A DNA stretch of 15,719 bases from Rodentolepis nana. Lineage: Eukaryota; Platyhelminthes; Cestoda; Cyclophyllidea; Hymenolepididae. The notes beneath the pieces are model-generated. The model had not been told where the DNA came from, made no database searches, and was given only the letters and a program-made list of their open reading frames with translations. Shown here piece by piece: positions 1 to 10,700 of this stretch. The stretch's first letter is position 1; every line of letters begins with the position of its first letter. The stretch covers positions 1 to 15,719 of the forward strand of contig UZAE01001033.1 in the NCBI GenBank assembly GCA_900617975.1. The letters run 5' to 3'. The position numbers and the translations under genes were made by a program.

Positions 1-98
1 CAATATGCCATAGCGGAATGCTACACTAATGAGCCTTGACCTTTGCTCAGTAATCTCTATGGCAAGATCTCCTAGATCGTAATGGCTCCCAGGATAAG
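1..98 (-). other. Weak candidate exon on the minus strand, running off the left edge
   Basis: Reading the minus strand from 98 down to 1, a frame stays open for 32 codons to the window edge and includes the peptide LGDLAIEITEQRSRLISVAF. It is preceded by a pyrimidine/T-rich stretch ending in TTAG, which would serve as a splice acceptor. Base composition is less AT-rich than most of the following 3 kb. I do not recognise the protein. An open run of this length is not rare by chance, so this is only a pointer; it could be part of a gene or retroelement lying to the left. Confidence 0.15.
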
Positions 99-285
99 CT
101 AAGCAACCACAAAGGCATAGATTAAGCAGGCTTATGATTTGGAATGGGTTTATTTTGAATGTGGTTAACTGGCAGGGAGCTTACTCATCAAAATACATTG
201 AAGGATTTGTTAAATTATGCAGGGACCATTGATTGGTGGTTGTCTGAGTCGTCTCACAAGCTTCCTACGCGACAAGTAGCACGGC

Positions 286-313
286 CGCACCCACCAGTCT
301 GTGTTTGGGTGCG
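286..313. repeat. GC-rich hairpin, 8-bp perfect stem
   Basis: CGCACCCA at 286-293 is exactly complementary to TGGGTGCG at 306-313, with a 12-base loop. It stands out because it sits in a GC-rich island (about 240-320) inside AT-rich DNA. It may be the structured end of an unidentified repeat. Confidence 0.4.
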
Positions 314-1024
314 CATGAGATTTCTTTGTTCAGCCATGACAGTGTAGCGCTCTCAAAAACAATAAGTAATGCAAATTGGTGAGAAATGTGTTATTTATTT
401 TTAATTCTTATGATCACTTTATAAAGATTAAATAACGCATTTTTTCCCATATACGATGTTTTTTATAGCTCAGTATTTCATTAATCACCTGTTTCACACA
501 TTATTATTATAGTTTTATTTTGAAGTACCTTATGCAATGCACAACCACAGCAAGCCCAACCAACATTCATTTCGCACTCGAATGCCCTGGAAGGTGTGGT
601 TGCTCCATTGATCACGAAGAAATGCCCTTGTCTACTAATCCACCTTTAAAATATACTCCAAATTAGGGACTTCATTTATTAGTCATGCTTGCGATCGACA
701 ATAACTTGCAATTAATGCTATTCGCTCCATACATCATGTGTTCTCGATAGTGTTGAGTCAAAACCTATTTATGAAAGGGAAATGAAATGAATTCATTGTG
801 AACATACAATTATTTGATTACAGATCGAGATTCATAAGAACTTAAGAGAAATTCACATTTCTCTACTTCCTCTTCAACCTAGCAACTTTGGCTTTTCTCG
901 CTTACAGCTATTGAATTTAAGATAAATGCAACTACTGTCTAAGACTAAGTAATATTGTAGGCATGTTAAAAGCTTGCATTAAATTTAGGCTTTAAAACCA
1001 AACAATTACCACCCCCGTTCCCAA

Positions 1025-1037
1025 CCCCCCCCCCCCC
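1025..1037. repeat. Poly-C run of 13
   Basis: An uninterrupted run of thirteen C, preceded by the C-rich sequence ACCACCCCCGTTCCCAA. A second run of ten C lies 150 bp downstream. Such runs are length-unstable and prone to assembly error. Confidence 0.8.
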
Positions 1038-1184
1038 TAACAAAATTCCACTCAAACGCCTTCGTTAGGATAACAAAGAAATTCTGAGCTAAATCTCACC
1101 CAGATTTCAACTTTTCACTGAGGATCATTACTGCTATTGAATATTTCTCAAATCAGTTTGGTAGGAAGAGATAAAGGCACATGT

Positions 1185-1194
1185 CCCCCCCCCC
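1185..1194. repeat. Poly-C run of 10
   Basis: An uninterrupted run of ten C in otherwise AT-rich DNA. Confidence 0.8.
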
Positions 1195-2448
1195 TGTAAA
1201 ACTGACCAAACTCGCGAAAAAGATGCAACGTTGAGGTCTCATGAGAAGCCCTCTTCCTCATGCAAAAAATACCATTTGACCAGAACTACTCAGAGCAATT
1301 AGTCATCCACACTAAATCATTTTAATTCAAGAGTTCTCGAGATTGAGTGATAACTCCTCCACCACATATCCACCTGTAGAATGGCTCGCTGACATTGAAA
1401 AATATTCATCATGAGAGCAAACAGACTAGACTTTCAATAAACCTGTTAGAGATCACTTCAGCATTGAACTTCCAAGATATATCACAAATACAATACGAAC
1501 GAAGAAAAGGAAGAAATCTTTCCAATAGGCGTAAAAGTAGGTTAAAAACCATGGATAGAGTATAATAAATCTAAATATCATCAGAACTTGCTGCAGAGGC
1601 ATACGATAAGCAGGTGTAAATACAAATTAAATGCAGGAAAATTAAAAAAAAACTAAACGAAATAGAATAAATTGAATGGAAAATGACGGCTAAAATTCGT
1701 CATTTTGTAGTAAAATACTAACTTGAAAAGGCGCTATATCCTATCTTAAGAAAGAAGTTCAATAGTTCACATTACAAAGTAATGAAAATGTAACCTTTCG
1801 TGATAGGATTTTAAAAGGTTGAAAATGTTTGAAAATGACACTTATCAAAAAATAATTACATCTTCATTATTATGGAAACAGTCTCTGGAGTGTCTGGAAG
1901 TAATCAGTTGTAAATATGGAAGGGGATAAGTGAAAATAATGTTCAAAGACAAAAGAAATTCTTCATTTCGGCATCAGACTGGGAAAGAGCAACGAGAATG
2001 ACACCAAATGAGAATAATCATTACCGACTTCGTGGAGCATCAAGAAATGTGGCCAAAAAATCCACAAATTTACTCAGAGTCTCGGCATTCTAAGGTTACT
2101 AAAACGGACATGACAAATGAGAAAGTCAATTCGAGAACGATATTTTGGAGTTGAATACGGACGAAAACAAGCCCATTCCAGTGACATGGGATTTGGAAAA
2201 GAAGATACATTTATGAGTGATCAATAGCTATTTATAAGCTATTCAGCCTAAATTTAGTATCACTGGACAATGATGTTTGAACTCCAAATTAAATCTATGA
2301 AAGAGCATTCAAAGAATTCTTGAATTCTTGATGTTTTAACGAGAGAGCAATAATTAAGAGAAAAGAGACTCCAGTATTTTTTAACTTAATTTCTCATGGC
2401 TACTAAAACAAGACTGTGGGTTAAATCGCCATCAGAATGCCGGTGAGT

Positions 2449-2465
2449 GAGAGAGAGAGAGAGAG
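2449..2465. repeat. GA microsatellite
   Basis: About eight GA dinucleotides in a row, continuing into the imperfect GA-rich sequence GTGGGAGAGTG. Confidence 0.85.
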
Positions 2466-3084
2466 TGGGAGAGTGAAAAGCAAAATGCCAGTTCCCTTTA
2501 AATACCTCCACAAGAAACCAATCTTGGCAGTTATTCCCTTAATCTGGCAATATGTTAACCCCATTAGCCAACTTCCAGTGAACATTCTCGGACACACATG
2601 CAAAACTCAATGACTACCAGAGAGTTCGAATTCCATTCATAAGGAACTTCAATTCTCAAAACGACCATTGAAATCACCAAGGGCTTCATAAAGTCATCAA
2701 CAATCTGTAATAATCAGTTGTGTAGCGAAAAATTATACCACCATATATCAAGTATAATTAAACTCACACCTTTGAATTTCTTCGCTAATGTGAAATCTGG
2801 GGTTCAAATCACTAAAAACACAGCCGAATTTACTCCTCCATGTTCCCAAACGTTTGAAGGAAGAATGTCTATATTATTAAATTAGTTACCAAGATAATCA
2901 CTAATCTCTGAAGCCTAACTATCAAGACCTCACAGCACTGACCCAATGTTACCTGTAGACAACCTCAAATAGTTTAACTCTTTGGCAAGAGAAGCCACAG
3001 CGTCCATTTTTCACAACACTGATGTCCGAAACTGTTCACTTTGTTTACGCTACTTCTTGTTCAAGACACTCCATCAAACCACTT

Positions 3085-3632
3085 GTAGAAACACAAACTG
3101 ACACAATCGTGCTTTGCCGAATCTTACATTTCCCTCTCATCTCCACATTATTCTCTCCAATCTTCACCATGCTTTATTCAATCAAAGTCGGGAGGCACAA
3201 CTCTTGTGTTCCGCTCTTGCAACTGCCTTATGTTGTTGTCGACCCCAACTATTAATTGTTATTCCTCCGCACCCAATTCAACAACAAGGCACTAATAACT
3301 GAGCAATTTATCATTGTAGAAATAGTTGGCTTAAATGCGACAAGACACAATAGTATCTGTGCAATCTGCGCGCAATCTGAATTCAAAGCAGTTGAAACAT
3401 TCGGAGGATATTTTGACCGAGATCAGAAATTAAGCAAGCCCCTGGGCAGAACGTGTGCGCTAACTAACTAGTCTGCTGTCACTGCATTCAAAATACGAAC
3501 CAGAAGCCGCAAAATAAACTGAAAGTTCGTAAAACTTTGCCTGCCATTATAGGACAAAACGGTCGTTTCACTTTACAAATTACCTAAAAAACGGTTATTA
3601 TATTCCTCCGTTCTTGACAAAATATCGAAGAT
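3085..3632 (-). repeat. Dispersed repeat, copy 1 (inverted relative to copy 2 near the right edge)
   Basis: The reverse complement of this stretch matches about 15040-15582 over nearly 550 bp. I estimate 80-90 percent identity by eye, with small indels and lower similarity at the far end (3605-3632). I recognise no protein domain in it; the open frames at 3022-3255 and 3256-3471 lie in the repeat and are probably not genes. Read on the minus strand it has AATAAA about 95 bases before its end and ends TTTCTACA, followed shortly by TGG. That is compatible with a solo LTR followed by a primer-binding site, but the family is not identified. Confidence 0.75.
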
Positions 3633-4663
3633 CGCAGCAATAAATATTCCATACACCAAATTTTTTATGACTTAACTCGTCTAGCCATCAATCAATGGTC
3701 CACAACACATATTTTCTTCGTCTTTTTACATTATTTGATTTCTACCGGCCCATTTGTCTTTGCTAAACGCCCTCCACTCATTTCCCTTTGTTTGTTGCTC
3801 AATCTCACTAATATTCATTTATACAAACAAACTGCTATACTCTAAATTTTGGAAATTCTGTTTTACCGGGTTATCACTTAAGAAAATTCACTGTCTGCAA
3901 AAAGCTCCATGTCTAATTATATCGATTTAACTTAATCGACTGTATTCTCTCTTCTTTAAATTCACGGAGCCGGTAGATACCTTGCGCTGACTTCGATAAC
4001 TGAAACTAATTAATGTCGTATATGATAACTCATATTTGGTACACAAAGGTCAATAGTTAAGAATAAAATGAAAATGGACAAAGGTCATATCTTATATAAA
4101 TATGCATATCGACAGCTAAACCTGGATTTTTAAAAACCAACATGTGATACCTTCTGTTATTTCTAATTTGAACTTAAACTTGCTAACTTAATAAGTAAAT
4201 ATACTGCAGCTAACTAGACGGATTGATATATTGCTACCTATATTGTGAACTTTACTAGTTCACTATTAAAAACTGCATAAAAAGAAAATGGCAATTAAAC
4301 CCAGACCAAAATATAACTGCTTGTTAAACAAAAGGATTTTAGATTTGGTATGTTTTACCGAAATATGAATAACAACAAACCCATGGCAGTCGAATACCAA
4401 GGGTTCATTTGAAATAATAATAAAACATAAATATTAAACTGATTTACTAAATTCAAACATTAAGCAAAGTAAATATTGATAGCAAGGCAATTATTTTATA
4501 ATGCAATTAGCAGTGAAACATTAATGCAATGTTGTTTAACGTTGTGAACATGAATAAGATTATTGGTCAACTTACGATATGCGCGTAATTTGCTTACACT
4601 GAGAAACTCGTTGAAGTTTCTATGGGTTGACAGGCATATTTTATTGTCAATTTGCTTATAAGA
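3633..4663. other. Upstream region of the DAGL gene, no other gene seen
   Basis: This AT-rich DNA must contain the promoter and 5' untranslated region of the lipase gene, but I see no motif that fixes a transcription start. The last acceptor-like site before the start codon is TTGACAG ending at 4633. It could be the 3' end of a 5'-UTR intron or a trans-splicing acceptor, since flatworms use spliced leaders; the pyrimidine tract is weak. At 4406-4425 a 20-base sequence is identical to the 3' tip of the LINE described below. Confidence 0.5.
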
Positions 4664-4758
4664 ATGCCTGCTATCATACTTTTTCGTCGCGGTTGGCGCT
4701 TTGGCAGTGATGATTTTGTCTTATCGTCACTGTTTGTCATTAGTCTTCGCATCATCGG
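4664..4758 (+). CDS. DAGL exon 1 (coding part)
   Basis: Starts with ATG at 4664, chosen because the next 20 residues align without a gap to the N-terminus of vertebrate DAGLs (MPx(I/M)V(V/L)F.RRW..xSDD pattern, from family knowledge). The exon ends in phase 2 at GG before the donor GTAACT at 4759. Residues from about 20 begin the first membrane helix. Upstream codons give no longer conserved start. Confidence 0.85.
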
Positions 4759-7700
4759 GTAACTATATACATATTAAAAAATATTTTTCTAGATTCATTC
4801 TTGCTATTTTACCAACATACCTATATTGGAAATCCGAGCCATATCTTCCTGATTTAGTTTTGGTATCTTGGTTTGAGTTTTAATTGTATCATATTTAGAC
4901 CGTTTTAAATGGTGCTGTTATTCTTGATTCTATTCAAATCTTTCTACGATGTATCATAGCCTATTTGAGCTCTCAAGGTGGAATAGCAGAAATTGAAAAA
5001 CGCAAACACGTCCCTTTACTTCTTTATTTTGATCTAATTTTCAAAATTTGCGAGCTAATTGTGTACTCTTTTCTGCTATACGTTGAAACTTTTCTCACTA
5101 ATTGCCTTTCTAAGGTTTGTTTCATTTTTTCATTTGATGTTTTCATTGCGATATTCCATTTGTTATTTATTTTCAGGCCTGTGTCTTTGTACGGGCTGCC
5201 TGCATTTATGGAATATTTCTAGTGGTGTGTGACCTCCTTCTATTTCTCACGAAGTATGATTCAACTGGTCGTGTTTGGCGTCATTATCCAAACATTTGGT
5301 GCATGGAAGAAGGCTCTAATTCCCAACGTCTCAACAAAATTCAGGCTCATCGTCTTGTTGCCCGGCTGTGGCATCGTCGTATTCGTTGCTTAGCCTGTGT
5401 CGGTAATTCCTGTGGTCGTCTAGATATGGACACTAAAATTAGCAATACTAATGCTATGGCCATGGTTTCTGAGTTGGTTGGTAATTATTTTATGGTAAGT
5501 AACACTTTAAGTGAATTAAATAACCAATCAAATCAAATTCGGTGGTTATGGTTCTATTGGCCCTGTAGACGAATCTGGTGGCGACAGATCTTCTTGCAGG
5601 CCTGATGCTTTTACGATGGCAGACACATCAGTGGGTTGATTGTGGAAATAGCGTTCCTCTTGAGCGAGTCCTGCAAGACTCGTATCCTTATGACCCAGTA
5701 AGTCCAAATTTTAATATGATAACTCCCTTATTTACCTCTCTCAGATAATTCAGTGAAAGAACGTTTTCTTTTCGATGCTCTCATTTTATTTAAGTCGTTC
5801 AAGTTCATGATATCGATGCAGTTCTCATTTTGGCACAGTTAGTCACTAATACACGTCATCGCTGTAAATATCGCGCTTTTAATAATAGTGCCTTTTTGGA
5901 TCAGTGTAAGTTTGAAATATAATTGAAGGTCTCAATTAGGTCGATTAATTAATCGATGGAATTGATCTACTAGTTTATTTTCCGTAAGATTTCTCAGTGT
6001 TTTCTCCAACACTCAAAATTGTTTGTATCAGCTGCTTATAGATTATTTTTAATATATTTGATTTTGATTTCTTATTATCATCATATTATTTATTACCTTC
6101 TGCTTTTAGACACAACGTAAAAAGTAATTTCTTTCTCATTTCTATAAAAATCATGAATAAGCATAGCTATTTTTTGGGTAATTCAATGTAAGTAATTGTA
6201 TTGCCATCCACAATTGACATGATGCAAGAATGTACCTTTATATTTGTGAACACGGGGTGTGCGATTGACTTACCTCCACGTGGTGCACCCTGGACAACGT
6301 ATTCTCATACGACAAAAAGTCTATAACTTGGCAGTTGAATTCAAATTATTATGATCAGCCTGAAACGAAACTATAAGAGAAATCACAACTTCCACAGATC
6401 CTTCAGGGGAATGCTAGAGGGATGTCACAAGAGGATCCAAATCCAGGAAATCCTGCATACCTATGTTGTAGACATATCCACGATCATGGAAGCTAACCTT
6501 ACGGATGACAAACTCAAATACTACCAAATCTCAGGTTACGTCTTATATCTCATACCTGAACACCGGAAAGTAGTAAGTGGAATTTTGATTGGAGTAAAAG
6601 AAGGCCTCATATCACATTACGATCTAATCAAGAGCATGGGCTCGACGCAAGACATATGCGAAATAATCAGATTAAATGTTTGGAATGTCAAAACCACTTC
6701 AAGATTTACCCATTCTATAATCCACCTGAATGTCAAAACCACTTCAAGATTTACCCATTCTATAATCCAACCCAGAATAGCCCCAACTTTGACTTTCTGA
6801 ACATCTCACACAAAACTGTAGTATTAGGAGACTTCAACGCCCATTCCACCAGATGGAGATATAAGAACATAAACACAGCTGGAAAGGAAATCGAAGACAT
6901 GCTAAACAGCAACCCTCTGGAACTTATTTACAGCAATGAGAATCCTGCTACGTATTTGCACTACAATGGAATCATTACAACCCATGATTTGCTCCTGGTT
7001 TCAAGCGACATTGTCGAGCTTACACACCGAAAAATAACTGACGATCCTGGTTCTGGTCACAAACCTGTCATGCGTGACACCCAAAATGCTAACCAAGTCA
7101 TCATGGAACTTCAAGAAGGCCGGCTGGCCTAGATTCCCAAACTGTGTGGAAAACGAACCTCATGCAAGTTCTATCAACTACAACTACCATCCTGACAAAC
7201 TGTGCAACATTATCACATATTATAATCACATTTACAAAGAAAATTATTCACGGTGCAAGGCAAAACACTTAGAGTGTTTTAGTCAAAACGCCTTGAGGAA
7301 CTGATAAGATAGCGGGACGCCCTTTGCAACACTGCTGAACAGACTGGAAGAACGGAAGACGTACAAGCCTGGAGACGACAGTCAGCTGTCCTAAGACAAG
7401 CCGTCTTACAAGCCAGACGGACTACCTTCGAAATCTGCATCTCAAATATCAACTATTAAAAAATGAAAGTCAACGCGCATTCAACTTCCTGGGTAACCTC
7501 CAAAACAGCAAAAGAAAAGCCTTTTTGTCGGGAACTCTTCAAGAGATTTAAAGAAACAAGTTAAAATGTGTGGCTTAACCAAGGAAGAAACAACAATACC
7601 ACACACTGTACTTAATGATCCATTCAGCACTCGCGAACTTAATGCTGCGATAAAACAGCTTAAGTGCAAAATGTCTCCTTTCGAAGATGATATCCAACTG

Positions 7701-10700
7701 GAGTTTCTAATTTGAATGGGGTCAAAAGCCAAGGAAATCAATCTAACACTATTCAAGAATATTTGGGAGACCGGTCTCGAACCTACGGAATGGAATGTTG
7801 CCATTGCAATTCTAATACTAAAAAAGGGCAAAGTCCCTCTGCAACTTTGACAACTGTAGGCCTATCTCCCTCTCAAACATGCTGGCTAAACTTATGGAAA
7901 GAATTATTAATACGAGTCTGTCCCGGTTCCTTGAAACCAACAACATTCTTAGAAGCGAACAAGCAGGCTTTAGGCAACAAAGATCAACAAACCAACAAGT
8001 TGTCGCTCTCTCCCAACATTTCATAGATGCCCTTGATACATGAAATACTCTTACAGCTGTATTCACCGATTTCAAGTCAGCATATAACTTAGAATGGAAA
8101 GTGAATCTATTTCTAAAATTGGCGAAGATTGGATTATAAAGCATAACATGCTTAACTGGATAAAAGCATTCACTGGACAGAGATCGAGTAAAGTCAGATA
8201 TGGAAATGATCTGTCCAAATCTAATCATTTACAAACAGGCCTTCCACAGGGAGCTGTCACAACCTTACAAACAGGCCTTCCACAGGGAGCTGTCACAAGC
8301 TGCATACAGGCCTTCCACAGGGAGCTGTCACAAGCTGCACTCTTTTTTCCACAGGGAGCTGTCACAACCTGCACTCTTTTCAATGTTGACAGGGAGCTGT
8401 CACAAGCTGCACTCTTTTCAATGTCTTCATCGATCACTTGTACAGACTGTCACGGGCATCAAGTGCTTATTATATATTCAGATGATCTTTTTCTATGGTA
8501 TTCCACTCCTAAGAAAAACGCTTAGGATAGGACGAAAGTGCCCTAAATTATGCACTTAAACTATTAGCAATCTGGTGCGACAACAACGGAATGGTTATCA
8601 ACACCTTGGAAACCGCATTACAAACACTTTCATTGGCCCACCTCAACATGAATCCGCACTTAAGGTACAAGGATGCTTCTCTGGAAAAATCAACGAGTTC
8701 ACTTATCACGAAGTGACGTTCGACGCAAAGCTAATATTTGAAAGCCACACTGCTAAAGTAGGGGAACGAATCTCCTCTAGACGGAACGTACTGAAGCGCC
8801 ACTCTGGTAGCATATGGAGCAGTACAAGATCAAACTTAAACACCACTTACAAGATGTTTGTTCAACCAATAAAGCTGTATTGCTGTGAGCCACTCATTAA
8901 AGCCTCTGAGGTGATTCTCAAACCACTCGAGAAGACGCATAACCATTAATTACGACTAATTACTGGAGGGATATAATCAACACCAATTGATGCTATGCTC
9001 CTGGTTACAGGAAGCACCACGATATGTTCCATTATCAAAGAAAAGGCCTTGATCCTGTATTGGAAACAGGGAGCCACTCAAAACAGCCGAGATATACGAA
9101 TGTTAAAAACTGTATCAGTTACTGAGAGAAAGAATAAAAGAGTAGTTCTTCAATTGATCACTGGACATCTTGGCATTATAGGCAATGAGAGTGCTGACGC
9201 ACTTACTAAGAATAGGACTGCGATTTTGCAAAACAAAGGCCGTCCGATGTCTTTCCATATAATGCAGACCTTAAACAGTAGAGAATTCAAGACTTCGAGG
9301 TGCAACGAACTTAAAGCTCGAACAAAGGGGAAACAGTGGGCGGTAGCACTCTCCGACATAGCCGATTGGCCAAGAATCGAAGCCGTTGCTGAGTTTAGAC
9401 TACTTACCGGACACGATTGCCTGACGAAGCACCTTTACAGAATAGTAGTATATGCTCAGCCAACATGCCCCCTATGTGACCTACAGAATGAAATGGAAAA
9501 GACCCACCTGATTCAGTATCCAGCCCTAAAGACAACGACGGATAGCCAGAGATACTGGGAAGCCCGAAGACAACTAATGAACTACTATTAACTGTCCTAA
9601 ATCCTAAATATATGTTTCTCCCCCCATGTGAAAATCGATGTCCACTGAGGGGCTAATGATAAATATCATAAAGCCTGACATTTGAAATAATAATAAAAAT
9701 ATTCGTGAGCACATTTAAGCATCCATAGGTGTATCCACATTTTAAAGAACTTCTTAAAACTTATTATATCGGTAAATTGGGAAAAAATTTTAACTGTTTA
9801 GTTGAATCGTTGGACAGATTCTATTCTGGTATTTAGTGGTTCCCAGTCCCGTTATGGTATGTGTTTCCTAATATCATGGAACCTCTCGTGAAAGTCACTG
9901 ATTTTTTCAATTTTCTTTTACCAGCGCCGTTCTCCATCCCAACATCCTACTATTTGATCTTTGACTTCGTAGATAAACACGCTTGCATTGCTTCTATTTC
10001 ATTCACTAATATCCCAACGTATTCGATAGGAGCAACCCTATGTTTTATTTTTATTAAATGTCACAACTTGCATCACATCAAGGCCAATTATGATTGCGCT
10101 CCTTTTTATTCTTCGTCGCTAGTGTTCATCCACACAATGGCTATAAATTAAATAATTTGCCAAAGCTTATGTGGAGTCAGATATTATAAAATCTCAGATT
10201 AAGTAGTCATATCATGTAGATCAGTGGTATAGCCCATCGCTGTGGTTGTTGATTGGGAAGATGGCTTTACTGTACCTAGTCTTATTTAAATTATGAAATA
10301 AGTATCGTTGTCTATCGGATAACGCTGTCCTTGAATGTTTAAGTGTGGCTTTGCATGAACACATCTGGAGGGCTCATTGGTCTGAAGTGATTAATATTTC
10401 ATTAAGCGACAATATCCACGTAATAATTAACAGCTGTTTTATGAATAAGCTACAACTATTTCATTACACCGGGGTGTGGAATAGACTTACCTCCTCGTGG
10501 TGCACCCTGGGCAATGTATACCCATACGGCAAAAAGGTCTATTAACCGGCAGTTGACTTCTTACTTCAAACTACCAGTCTATTAACCGGCAGTTGACTTC
10601 TTACTTCAAACTACCATCATTCCACTGTATATCATATTCGATCCATACACAGTACTCATCTTACCCTTTCTGCGTCGGTCTGTTTCTTTTATATCTGTGA

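Larger units (their letters stand above)
110..3084. other. Intergenic DNA without a supported gene
   Basis: No frame on either strand shows a protein family I recognise, and the short open frames have the composition of AT-rich non-coding DNA. The segment contains the hairpin at 286-313, poly-C runs at 1025-1037 and 1185-1194, and a GA microsatellite near 2449. A minus-strand frame at 2421-2603 is translated partly through the GA repeat and is probably spurious. Confidence 0.6.
6254..9698 (+). mobile_element. Non-LTR retrotransposon (LINE; Jockey/I-type, APE-RT-RNase H), decayed copy of about 3.45 kb
   Basis: A near full-length LINE bounded by 14-bp target-site duplications, inserted in the sense orientation in the large DAGL intron. 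In order it has a 5' HDV-like ribozyme (6254-6324), an apurinic-type endonuclease (about 6397-7080), a linker, a reverse transcriptase (about 7590-8520), a thumb region, a truncated RNase H with a Cys/His knuckle (to 9591), a 100-bp 3' UTR and an A-rich tail (GAAATAATAATAAAA). The frame is broken by many stops and shifts, so it cannot be active. No room exists for an ORF1/gag between ribozyme and endonuclease. The GHDCL..H..RI and CPLC signatures at the C-terminus are familiar from LINEs of spiders and insects. The exact clade needs a tree; RNase H argues against a canonical Jockey element. Confidence 0.93.

Noticed and set aside
2421..2603. 60-residue minus-strand frame with a hydrophobic Leu/Ser stretch
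   Set aside because: The LSLSLSL part is the translated GA microsatellite; no start context or homology.
3022..3471. Overlapping open frames of 62-77 residues
   Set aside because: They lie in the dispersed repeat, and a similar translation recurs on the minus strand at 15413-15664 for the same reason; no protein family is recognisable.
8227..8404. CRISPR-like array, because of repeats at about 35-base spacing
   Set aside because: The repeats encode the RT LPQGAV motif, the spacers are partial copies of the same segment, and the genome is eukaryotic with introns.
7481..8437. Minus-strand frames of 70-136 residues
   Set aside because: They are antisense shadows of the LINE reverse transcriptase and its LPQGAV array; the plus strand carries the clear RT motifs.
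9861..10151. 96-residue plus-strand frame in the DAGL intron
   Set aside because: AT-rich, Phe/Ile/Ser-biased translation without recognisable domains; fits chance in intron DNA.
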